Shown here piece after piece: positions 1 through 8,934 of a stretch of 64,000 bases of DNA (its first letter is position 1; the number at the start of each line of letters is the position of its first letter). Made by a program: the position numbers and the translations under genes. Source of the stretch: Powellomyces hirtus (lineage: Eukaryota; Chytridiomycota; Chytridiomycetes; Spizellomycetales; Powellomycetaceae). The stretch lies in assembly GCA_025526995.1 (NCBI GenBank), contig JAHLKG010000014.1:558001-622000 (forward strand), read 5' to 3'. Below the pieces are notes generated by a model. The model searched no databases. It was given only the letters and a program-made list of their open reading frames with translations, and was not told the DNA's origin.

Positions 1-479
1 CTCTGGAGTTCCTCACTGCAAGGCTTCTGCATGAGGAGACATGCCACTCTGAAGGACAGGATGGCAGTGGAAGGGACGGCAGGGCCTTTTATGGCAGGAG
101 CCAGATCAGCAACACCACTATGAAGAAGGCAGCAGGGCCTTGCTCCTATTGTGGGAAGGAAGGGCACTTTAAGAAGGAGTGCAGGAAGAGGCTGGCAGCA
201 GAGCAGCAGAGCTCAGAGGCAGACCAGGCTTCCGGGCATGAGGCCTTTGCCTTCTCGACCATTGGATCATCGAATTGGGTGCATCGCAGCACATGACCAG
301 CAACAGAGCAACTTGCAACCTCTCAAACAATGCTAGGGTGCATATGGCTGACAACAAAGGCGATTGAGAAGGGCACAGCAACTATCCAGACAGCCCTTTT
401 GAATGGCAGGATGACTACCTGCACCTTAATCACCAACACCATCTTCTCTCTTCAAAAATCAACCAACAAGGCTTACTAC
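1..479 (+). pseudogene. Degenerate Ty1/copia gag-protease fragment
   Basis: A decayed piece of a copia polyprotein, cut by the left window edge. Starting at 120 a frame reads a CCHC zinc knuckle (C-x2-C-x4-H-x4-C, bases 141-182, residues CSYCGKEGHFKKEC), as in copia Gag nucleocapsid regions. Downstream the reading breaks several times (for example TGA at 293), but shifted frames still show scraps like the start of a copia protease/Gag-preintegrase region (VHMADNK near 337). It stops at about 480, where a Copia-A LTR fragment begins. The family is none of the four named in this window. No function remains. Confidence 0.6.
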
Positions 480-570
480 TATTGGACTGTTGGGGATTGC
501 GTACTCAACGTTAGTCCTTACATTAGATCCTAACTTGGAATCCCCGCTCAGAATGGGTGACTATCACACC
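480..570 (+). repeat. Copia-A LTR, 5' fragment
   Basis: About 90 bp matching the first part of the Copia-A LTR at 3127: both begin TATTGGA and share GCGTACTCAACG and CCTTACATTAGATCC. It is cut at 570 by the Gypsy-B LTR. The matching far end of a Copia-A LTR lies after the other Gypsy-B LTR at 19965, so Gypsy-B may originally have inserted into a Copia-A LTR. Confidence 0.7.
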
Positions 571-991
571 TGTGAGATGGCCATCATGGCATATTTATAC
601 TTTACTTATTTTTCGGCTAGTAAAAAGCCATATCCCAAGTTAAGGCAGACGCGCCTCATAAGCGATTACCCAATCCCTCATAAGCAGAACTCCCCACAAG
701 TTTACCCCGCGATCTCAGTACTGCGCAGCTACACTGCCATCGCTGCACTGCCATAGATCCCTAGATGATCTCCCCGTTCTCCACAAGTTAGTTAGAGACT
801 AAGAACCCGAGAACCTCATATATAAACGAGAAGGAAAGCACCCCCGGTGGAGATCATCATCCATCAATACATCAACCCCGCACCATTCAAAAATACCGCA
901 TCATTTCTCTCCTCTTTCACTTCTTCTTCCCAGGAAACAACTCCAAGCTCCGAACTTCATTTCTCCCGCCTTGAAACATAGGCACCTCACA
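571..991 (+). repeat. Gypsy-B 5' LTR (copy 1)
   Basis: A 421-bp LTR that begins TGTGAGATGG and ends CACCTCACA (TG...CA). It is matched by the LTR at 19545-19964 and a diverged solo LTR at 55796-56177. A TATA-like TATATAAAC near 819-827 could mark its promoter. It is followed directly by a primer binding site and gag. Confidence 0.9.
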
Positions 992-1004
992 TGGTAGCAC
1001 CACC
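992..1004 (+). other. Gypsy-B primer binding site
   Basis: TGGTAGCACCACC directly follows the LTR. The leading TGG is expected for pairing with a tRNA 3' CCA end. The same 13 bases follow the Gypsy-A LTR at 7695, so the two families appear to use the same tRNA primer; I cannot name the tRNA. Confidence 0.65.
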
Positions 1005-1068
1005 TTCGTCTTTCCTATCAGAACTCACTTCCTCTTGCTCTTTCTTGATTCAAATACAGTGATCTACA

Positions 1069-2271
1069 ATGGCTGCACCTGGACCCGCTGCCTGGACCTT
1101 CCCCACCGTAGGCCCTGCCCTGCAAAACGGTGATCGGCTCAGTGAAATCACGTTGCGTACAACCCTCCTCGCCAATACGAAGACGATCCCATACTTCTCT
1201 GGCGAGCATGATATGGAGCTGATCGACCTCTTCGTCACTACGAACGTCAGAGCGTGCAACCACTTCATCATGGCTTAGACCGGCATTGCTTACAACAAGT
1301 TCAATTACTTTGACAAGTACGCCATCACTAACATGGACCCTTCAGTCGTCGCTTGGCATGTTGCTATCATGAACAATCTCCGTGTTCAGCCTGCCGCTCC
1401 TGCCAAAGGCGTTGCCGCCTGGTGGGCCACCCAGTTCTATCAACGCTGGATGCCTCGCAACGTCACCAACCGTCTGCATCAAGAAATGGCGGCTCTTTCG
1501 CTTGGAAACTCGCTTGAAGATTACATCTGTGAACTAGAACGATACTGACATCTCGAAACGATTGCTGTCCACGCCAACGGCAATGCTACCGAACGACTTC
1601 TCCTTGAATCCGAGATGATCGACATCTTTCGCGCAGGCCTTCTTCGAAACACGACCTACGGTCTTTACCTTGTTCAAGCCCTCCAAAACTTCATGACGAT
1701 GAGACTTACCATTGGACAAGCGGTCACCTGGCCCTTGGCCGTAATCTGCGTCCGAAACGCAGCAGCCTCCCGCAATCTGGTCGATGGCTACCTTACTACT
1801 CCGGCACGGGCACAAGCCAAGGCCCCCGCCCGATTCCATCCTTACTCGGGCATTGAACAAGCTCCCTCTCGTACCCCTCGCCGGACCTTTCAACAACCCG
1901 TACCGGTTACTCCTTGAAGGACAACGACAGAACCACAAACATCCAAACAATCCATTCCGCAGACACCAAGAAAGAGATCTGGTGTGCCAACCCCAGTTAC
2001 GACTCAACAACAAACTCCTACACGCAGACCAGCATTCCCCAGGACTCCAGGTACTCCCAAAACTCCAACAAAGCGGGGAAGTGCGATGCTTTGCAAACAA
2101 TGTGGACAAACAAATCACACCATCCAAGATTGCTTCGCCAAATGGGACGTCAACGGTGAAACTCTTGAACAACAAGCCACTGGTAGCAACTATCCCGTCC
2201 GACAAATCAACCGGATCAGTGAAGTCGAAACCGACAAGCAAGAACAGGATTTTCTGGACGGCTGGGAGTAG
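1069..2271 (+). pseudogene. gag: Gypsy-B gag (copy 1), broken
   Basis: Gag of a Ty3/gypsy element. The frame opens at ATG 1069 and is interrupted by TAG at 1276, TGA at 1546 and a frameshift near 1915. A capsid-like segment (WWATQFYQRWMP near residues 120-130, LEDYICELERY) is followed by a Pro/Thr-rich linker and a CCHC knuckle (CKQCGQTNHTIQDC, about 2093-2134). Gag would form the particle and package element RNA. The breaks make it non-functional. It follows its LTR and primer site directly and leads into the protease reading at 2334. Confidence 0.8.
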
Positions 2272-2333
2272 AAATCGGTTCCTCTCAGCCCAATAAGGGA
2301 CATACTATCTTCCCTGAATCCGATATACCATGG

Positions 2334-3126
2334 ATGACATGCAATCGACCACCTGAAAGCCCTAAGGGCAATCCTACATCCATTCGACAAATGGACTTCC
2401 AAACCCGACTTCAACCCGGCAAGGCTTCGAGTGCACCTAGCTGGGTCTTCCGAGTCAAGATGGGTACCGAGCCAATTATAGCCCTCCTAGATACCGGTTG
2501 CAACACTATGGTTGTTCAAGACCGCATCGCTAGCGAACGAAAACTCGAGAAAAGGGCTCTCGACAAACCATATGACATCGATACTGCCGGCGCCGGTCAA
2601 ACCATTCGAATCACCTCCCTCACAACTCAACCAATTCAAATCTTTAATGACGCTTTGCAAGATTACGATCCCGTTGCCTCGTTCCACTTCAAGATTGCGC
2701 CTATTGGAATTCCGCTCATTTTGGGACTTCCATTCTTCGAAGAGATTGGTATTTTCACCTGTGTTGCTATCGAGCGACCACACCGCATCCTGTTTACTTT
2801 AGATGGAAAAGCTTTCAACTGTTCATCTCTTCCATCCAAGCGGCACGCTCAGAGTCCCGACTCATTTGTCAAGAAGGCTCAAACGTTCACCATTCATGGA
2901 GCTGCTACAAGCATTAAGCGTGAGCGACAGAAGCCCTTCCAGGGTATTGCCGCTATCTCGACAAAACGATTCAACAAACAACTTTGACATAAGCAATTTA
3001 GAGAAGCGTTCGCAGTCCATATACGCCCTACTACGAAAGATAACAAGGCTGAGACTGACCCTTCTTGGCCCAAATTCCTTGACTCAATCCTTCAACGATT
3101 CAAAAATACTCTCTTTAAGGAAACCG
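2334..3126 (+). pseudogene. pol: Gypsy-B protease region (copy 1), truncated
   Basis: The start of Gypsy-B pol. The retroviral-type aspartic protease active site reads LLDTGCNTMV (about 2487-2516), with the partner motif LILGLPFFEEIG near residue 130. The reading meets TGA at 2985, continues in the same frame (HKQFREAFAVHIRPTTK), and ends abruptly at 3126, where the Copia-A LTR begins. The related copy at 15578 has the same sequence followed by RT, so RT, RNase H and integrase were lost or separated here. Confidence 0.8.
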
Positions 3127-3493
3127 TATTGGAATGTTGAGACTTGCGTACTCAACGTTTGGTCCTTACATTAGATCCTTACTTGGATTCTCCGACTAGA
3201 ACGCGTGAGCACCATACCGGTAACGCTAAGAGCTGAATTGGATCACGTGTGATCACGTGACTGGAGAAAAAGTAGATTAGAACGCTCAAAGCGAGACATT
3301 ACCGATAAGACTTTAAGACACAAAAATACATTCACATACATTACATCTCCGTGCATCTGACAATGCTACATTGTCATCTGCATCACAGAAGAGCTCTGTA
3401 AACGCCCTTTACAAAGTATACTGGAGGCCACATCGAATTCGGCCAATCCTCTGCATTTCCGATAAAGTACTGGAAACGCCGATATCTTCAATA
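3127..3493 (+). repeat. Copia-A 5' LTR
   Basis: A 367-bp LTR with termini TATTGGA...TTCAATA, that is TA...TA rather than TG...CA. Its boundaries are supported by the Gypsy-B sequence on the left, a half-tRNA primer site directly on the right, and reverse-orientation relatives at 54298, 56730 and 20048. It holds two CACGTG E-box palindromes (near 3244 and 3254). Confidence 0.8.
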
Positions 3494-3507
3494 GGTTATG
3501 AGCCCTG
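3494..3507 (+). other. Copia-A half-tRNA primer binding site
   Basis: GGTTATGAGCCCTG abuts the LTR. It is complementary to the anticodon arm of initiator tRNA-Met (CAGGGCTCATAACC), the half-tRNA priming mode known for Drosophila copia and yeast Ty5. The same site occurs at 16629 (TRIM) and 59100 (Copia-B). Confidence 0.85.
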
Positions 3508-3608
3508 AGACCGGTTGAATTCGAATCATTCTCCCTTCGTAAAACCTGCAAACTACAAGTCTTCCGTCGAAATTCAAGTGCCAAGAAAGTACCGAGCACA
3601 CCGTCAAG

Positions 3609-6108
3609 ATGCCTACTGCAAGATCTCCCATTCAAGGAGTGCAGACCCGCCAACAAGCCCGTCAAGCCACATGAGAAGCCCAACGGGGTCCTGACGCTGA
3701 AGAAGACGTTAATATCAATGCCTCGATCTACCATGATTCCCACGACGCAGATGCCGATGTGGATGAGATGAATCATGGAGAAATTCATGCAGACTCGGCG
3801 ATAGTACCATCCAAAGTACCGACTGACATTGTCATGGAAATTCTGCAGAGGTTCAAGATGGAAATCGATGAAAAGCTCGACCATCGGATGGACAGGTTGG
3901 AGAGGACTTTATTGACTAGTTCAAACCCTCTTGCTACATCAACTTCCCATCAACAACCCGAGAAGTACGAAAAGCCTCATATTGGTAGTCATCCTATGGC
4001 CGTTTCACCGATGAGAAGCCCAAAAGCGGGCCTTGAGTACCCTTTTCTACATCAACACATTACTCACGGCTAAGTTGAAGCCCCAGTTGCCCCTCACTTT
4101 CGTCCGTCTTCCCCAACGGAGAGCACAACAACTACGAGCAGCAGAAAGAGCGATGATCGAGACGCACAACGTACATCATTTGCATACTTCAAATCTGCAA
4201 TCGATGCAGTATCTACATTCGACGGGACGGGAAATCTCTCAAAACTGGCCGACTTCATTGATCAGCTTACTCTAGTCTTTTGCCTAAAACCTGTATCTGA
4301 AGAAGAACAGCTCTCATTCATCTTCACGAAGCTCTCTGGCGAAGCAAAACAATGGTATCGTAATCACCAGAAAGATGCCGAACAAGGGATGGTGGAGCCC
4401 ATCACAGACTGGGAATCCTTCAAGCCTCCTTTCCTCTCGCGTTACCAACCAACCGATCACGAAGAGACTTTGCTCACTCAACTTGAAAGACTCCGACAAG
4501 GAAGTCATTCCATCTCGCAGTACAATACCTCATTCACGAAGATCACAAGTCAGATCCCCTTGAAGGTGCCGTTCGAAATCTACAAGTGGTTTTACCTTCG
4601 CGGAATGAATGAACATCATGCAGAGCTCGTCAGAACTCAAAGTTTCAAGGATCTCCATGGCCTCATGGCAGCTGCCAAGCGTCTGGATAACGGAAGTAAC
4701 AAGAGTAACCAAAACAACCGTTTCGCCAAGAAGAGCGAAAACATCGCGCTCAAAGCCCAACCTTCAAAGAAAGACGGCTCAAGTCACAAGAAGACCGATG
4801 CGAAGAAGACCACAGACTCGAAGAAGAGACAGAACTTCCCCTGTTGGTTATGCAATTCGAATGAACATACCCCATTCAATTGTCCCCTCAAAGCCAAGGC
4901 AGTCGAAGCCTTAAAACCTGCTGCTAATGCCAACATTGCAGAAGCACATCACGCCACTACATTGGCTTACCTGGATTCGGGCTGCTCACAGCACATGACA
5001 AATGACATTTCCATTCTCGAATCCTACGAAGAGCACTCAACGTGCGTCAGATTTGGAAACAACGCCTTTCTTGATGCTGAAGCGAAAGGGAACGCTATCT
5101 TGAAGCTTCCAGATGGAGATGTACCTCTCACTGATGTTCTCTACGTTCCGAAACTCGCCAAAACTCTCATCTCGGTCTCTGCTCTCGCCAAAGATGGAAA
5201 GAGAGTCACCTTTGAAGATGAGAGCGCCGTCATTCAAGACTGCAATGGCACTACGAATGACATCACCATACCTCTCGTTCGAGGAATGTATCACATCTCG
5301 CCAACTCCAATGGCTTTCGCTACTCAAACTCGCTCAAGGACAAACGCGTCCAATGTACCGACACACGCGTCCAATACATCGATTCAAGCACTCAACCTGT
5401 CGACAGACGCTACCGGTATGGCGGTCACGCGTTCTACCCGGCTCCAAGCCACGTCGGAGGGGCCGGCTGCCCCGAATGGGGGGCCAGCCGGCCCCATACT
5501 CTCCAGTGAGGGGGCTGGCCGCCCCAATTTGAGGCTGGCCAGCCCCCCACTGGAGAGTGAGAGTTGTGGGTGCTGTGGTGGGGGGCCGGCCGCCCCAAAG
5601 GCATCGGATGATGCCGAGGATGGTGCCCCCTCGGGGGCACCATCCGCCGATGCCGCCGCCGCTGCTGCTTTGGCGGCTTCTTCTGGGGCTTGTTCTGGTC
5701 CCTTTTCTCCTGTCAACAAAGGAACCCTCTGGCATCACCGATTGGGCCATCCTGGCACTCACATCATGAAGCAACTCAAGCTCCCAATGACCAACGAAGT
5801 CTGCAAAGGTTGCGAGTTTGGTAAGCACAAGCGCTCACCATTCAACGGTACGATGACACGGTCCAAGACGCCACTCGATCGCCTACATTTCGACCTAAAC
5901 GGTCCGCACATACCCGCGGTTGGCGATTGGAAATATGCCCTCATTGTGATCGATGACTATTCACGCTTCACATGGATCTTCTTCTTGAAGACGAAGAGCG
6001 AATCTACTGCAAAATTGATTGAATTCATCAATTTCATCGAAAAACAGGCCAACGAAAGGGTCAGACGACTTCATTCCGATCGAGGGGGGGAGTTTGTCAA
6101 TCACGATC
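3609..6108 (+). pseudogene. gag-pol: Copia-A gag-pol polyprotein, broken and truncated
   Basis: One continuous frame from ATG 3609, interrupted only by TGA at 3672 and TAA at 4071. In order: Gag with a capsid-like segment (FDGTGNLSKLADFID, KQWYRNH, SRYQPTDHEETLL), a CCHC knuckle (CWLCNSNEHTPFNC near 4852), aspartic protease (LDSGCSQHMT near 4972), Gag-preintegrase (LWHHRLGHPG near 5730) and the front of the integrase core (HFDLNGPH, IDDYSRFTWIF, LHSDRGGEF). It stops at about 6108, inside the integrase, where a reversed Copia-B LTR starts; RT and RNase H are gone. A GC-rich palindrome cluster lies in frame between protease and preintegrase. Confidence 0.9.
5459..5644. repeat. Cluster of GC-rich palindromes in Copia-A pol
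   Basis: Three clear inverted repeats in 186 bp: GGGGCCGGCTG (5459-5469) with its complement at 5485-5495; a 22/23-bp arm pair with one extra base (5498-5520 and 5537-5558, core CTCTCCAGTG/CACTGGAGAG); and GATGGTGCCCCC-TC-GGGGGCACCATC (5619-5644). A GGCCGGCC palindrome lies near 5585. The stretch encodes Ala/Pro/Gly-rich residues in frame and has no copia domain, so it looks like an insert. Confidence 0.75.
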
Positions 6109-6318
6109 TGAGGAAGCTTTAGGGTAGTTGACTGAGCAGAACAACGAAGTAACTTAATTCCGCTCTTGTTGGAGAAAAAGAGAAAAGTCCCACCGATATA
6201 TTAAGTATGGAAGGAAAACTACTTATATCGGAGTTGATCACGTGGGTTCACGTGATTGCGTGATACGCCCTGTGATGGCGCAGTTGTGACTCAATGACAG
6301 AGTCTGTACGTGCTAACA
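6109..6318 (-). repeat. Copia-B 3' LTR, minus-strand copy, truncated
   Basis: The reverse complement of the Copia-B LTR at 58860-59099. It ends GTGCTAACA at 6318, complementing TGTTAGCAC. About 30 bp of the LTR's outer end are missing at the junction with Copia-A near 6109. Confidence 0.85.
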
Positions 6319-6327
6319 CCCCCACTC
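6319..6327 (-). other. Copia-B polypurine tract
   Basis: On the minus strand GAGTGGGGG lies directly before the LTR, the position and composition of the plus-strand priming tract of LTR elements. It identifies the adjacent LTR as the 3' one. Confidence 0.65.
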
Positions 6328-6433
6328 AGACCTGTCAGTCTGGCAGTGAGAGAGTTGCTCTATCTACTTTTACTACACAGCCCTGCGCACACCCCAAACA
6401 CCCCCATTTATTACATTGTTAAGAATACAAGGA

Positions 6434-7123
6434 ATGGCTAGGGTACGTCTATGAGATCCGCGCAAAGGAGAAGTAAGCTCTAACCATGTGCCGGTGTAGT
6501 TGTCAGGTTCGGGCAAAGCGAAGCAGACGGCGAGAAAGACTGGACCGCCGGTAACCGCTCCTGCGACGACCACAGCTCCTGCTGTGCCGTCGTCAGTGGT
6601 GCCCTCTGCGCCACAGGGAGGCGCACCCGCTGCAGGGTTGTCCCGAGCGGAGATTCGAACGCTGTCAGCGGCGCATGCCCGACAGTTCCACCGCAAGGAC
6701 CGTCAAGGGGTCCTTGAACGTCACATCGAGCAGGCGAAAGACCGGGTGAAAGACCGGGCAAGGTCTGGTACGCCTGTGGGTCGCGCACGGGCGACCGGGA
6801 CGCTTGATGGACTGAGGTCCATACTAGAGGACCGGCGGAGCCGGAAGCTGGCGGTTGGGAAGGGCAAGGATACGGCCCAGGCGAAAAAGAGGACCGCGGA
6901 CAAGAAGTCTGCAGCGGAGGTGAAGAGGATGTGGGACATCCTGGAGCGTGAAGCTCCATATAATGATGAGGAAGAGGAGGAGGAGGAGGGGGCAGCCGAG
7001 GAGTTGGAGGGACCATCGGGTTCTTCAAGCCGACGCTCACCCTCAAGCGATGAGGATGATGGAGGAGGGGCAGGCCCATCCTCCTTGGGGGGCATTGCTT
7101 CGGGTTCCGCAATTGCAGTGTAG
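6434..7123 (+). CDS. Antisense accessory ORF in the 3' region of Copia-B, probably spliced
   Basis: I recognise no family. The ORF lies on the strand opposite to its host element, between the element's RNase H end and its 3' LTR, pointing inward. Proposed exons are 6434-6442 and 6500-7123 (210 aa). The 57-bp intron starts GTACGT, contains CTCTAAC and ends GTGTAG, and splicing joins ATG-GCT-AGG in phase to TTG-TCA-GGT. The protein has an Ala/Pro/Thr-rich start, a basic charged middle (RAEIRTLSAAHARQFHRKDR, residues about 51-70) and an acidic run of eight residues (DEEEEEEE) before a Ser/Gly-rich tail. There is no membrane segment. This long open frame opposes the end of the Copia-B coding region. 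It may be an element-borne gene; expression is unproven. Without the intron the only upstream in-frame start would be TTG at 6500. Confidence 0.5.
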
Positions 7124-7419
7124 ATGCCAAGGTAAGCCAGTGTTGTGAGGAATGCTCCTGACATTCAGCGAGTAACACTTGGGTTTGGTGTGCTTCCATA
7201 GACGCGCCCTCATTGCGTATTCTCTTGTCAAATATATGAGTCCGATTCGTAATCCTCAGGACAGTGACCTTATGTTTCACAGTGGGGAAAAGGCTTCGTA
7301 AAGATGTCCGCCAGTTGATCGTCCGTATTAGTGTCGATGATTTCGATAATTTGCTTCGCGAACAAATCGCGTATAGCGTGGTACCAAACGTCAATGTGTT
7401 TTGTGTGTTGGTAGATAGC
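7124..7419 (-). pseudogene. pol: Copia-B RNase H C-terminal end (minus-strand copy)
   Basis: Read on the minus strand this matches the end of the Copia-B polyprotein at about 63690-64000: shared stretches include FPTVKHK, THIFD, VLLAECQE and HWLTLAST. It is broken by substitutions and stops and is cut at 7419 by the 5' LTR of Gypsy-A. The rest of the coding part of this Copia-B copy (Gag to RT) is absent from the window. Confidence 0.8.
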
Positions 7420-7694
7420 TGTAATGAGGCGTGGCTCACCAGCCTAAGCCTAGACACGCGTCGGGAAGGGTCCCGCGCGAGATGGATGCTAGCGTCAGCA
7501 TCCCGAAGGGTACTAGACCTCAGGGATGGCCACGGATGGCCATCACGTGACCAGGGCCGCTCCGCGGCCTAGAAGAAAAGTAGGAATGCTCCAACGAAGG
7601 CTCATTCAAGACTTAGAGATTTTACAGTAGAATTAGACATAGGGAATTCCCAAATAGAAGACTAGACTCTGGCAACGGACCTAGTTTTATTACA
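7420..7694 (+). repeat. Gypsy-A 5' LTR (copy 1)
   Basis: 275 bp, TGTAATGAGG...TTATTACA. It contains TCACGTGA (7543-7550). It is near-identical to 15116-15390 and related in reverse to the LTRs of copy 2. Confidence 0.95.
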
Positions 7695-7707
7695 TGGTAG
7701 CACCACC
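7695..7707 (+). other. Gypsy-A primer binding site
   Basis: TGGTAGCACCACC starts at the base after the LTR. It is identical to the Gypsy-B site at 992, so both chromovirus families probably share a tRNA primer. Confidence 0.7.
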
Positions 7708-7749
7708 CCGTAGACAACAACAAGGGCACGTAGCACCAGGAACAGCCCA

Positions 7750-8934
7750 ATGGCAGTAGGAGAACCCGAAGCCGACACACCAACCGACAACCCCGTCGCA
7801 ATGTTAGCTGCACAATTGGCGGAGACCCAACGCCTACTGCAGGAACAGATCGCAATGGGAGAGGCCCGCTTCGAAGCCCTTCTCTCAAGGATTCCGACCC
7901 CAGTCCGACCAGCGGTTGCAACACCGCACGTCAACATCATCCTGGCGGAAGAAAACCGTGCACGAATGCAAGCTGAGAAGGAACGCCGCGAGAACCTTCG
8001 CAAGCAGCTGACACACTTCAACGGAAAAGGGAACAGTGAATAAATGGTGTCGAAGGTCGACGAGTTCCTGAAGGTCCACACGCGCTACCTTGAGGCAACC
8101 GACTTCAGGACGGACCACCGGGACGTCGACCACATCTTGGGGTACCTCAAGGAAACCGCCGACAAATGGTGGCAAATGCTCAGGGATGCCGGCGACCAGC
8201 CCACGACATTGGAAGAATTCACGAGGATCCTCCGCATCCGCTTCTACCCCGCCAACTTACGAAACACCGCAGAAGCAAAGATGAAGCGGTTGGTTTTCAC
8301 CAATAGCATATCGGAGTATATCGCCAAGTTCAATACCCTTTGGGCCCAGATCGCGACACTTGACAACAAGGAGCGGCTTACCCCAAGGCAAGAACGTGAC
8401 TATTTCTTGACGGGATTCTCGACCAACCATGTCGGCCAGCGCATTCGGGACCACTGCTATGCCGCAATCATGAGAAATAATGGCGCCGAGATCCCAATCA
8501 CCGAGATACAGAATGAAGCTCTACTATGCTACAGGATTCGAGGCTATGCGGACGATGTCGCGCGGGTAACCTCCGACGGGAGGAGACGTCAGTACGCTGC
8601 AGTCCAGCCAGCTCAGGTACATCGAGGGAACTATCAAGCACGAGAAAGGGGACGCCACACCCCCTATGGCTCAGGTCGTCCCACACGCGGTATGGACAAC
8701 TACCAAGGGATTTCACGCCGTGAGCGCACCATCTACGACGAACGCCGTGAGCGCAACGAATGTTTCAACTGCGGGGGCAAGGGGCATTATGCCTGTGGGT
8801 GCCCAGCAAGTAAAGGTAAAACCGGTGAGCATAGGACGTTCGCCGCCCCTGTAGAGATCACCGAAGGGTCCGGAGACAAGGCGGCCAGCGACGGGGGCTC
8901 AGTCAACAGCTCGGATTTTTGCCCTGGGTGCTGA
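7750..8934 (+). pseudogene. gag: Gypsy-A gag (copy 1), one nonsense codon
   Basis: Gag of 394 codons counted through one internal stop. A coiled-coil-like start (AMLAAQLAETQRLLQEQIA) is followed by a capsid region (WWQMLRDAGDQPTTLEEFTR, YPANLRNTAEAKMKRL) and a CCHC knuckle (CFNCGGKGHYACGC near 8761). The stop is TAA at 8041, where copy 2 has GAA, a single-base change. Copy 2 also has an upstream ATG (MARSTLSSP) that is AGG here, so this Gag starts at the second ATG. The end overlaps pol by 16 bp in the -1 frame, suggesting -1 frameshifting to make Gag-Pol. Confidence 0.88.

Noticed and set aside
6480..7457. Minus-strand 325-codon frame as one Copia-B protein
   Set aside because: Only its first part matches Copia-B RNase H; beyond about 7124 it is a Pro/Ser/Leu-rich reading opposite the antisense ORF, whose composition is more protein-like.
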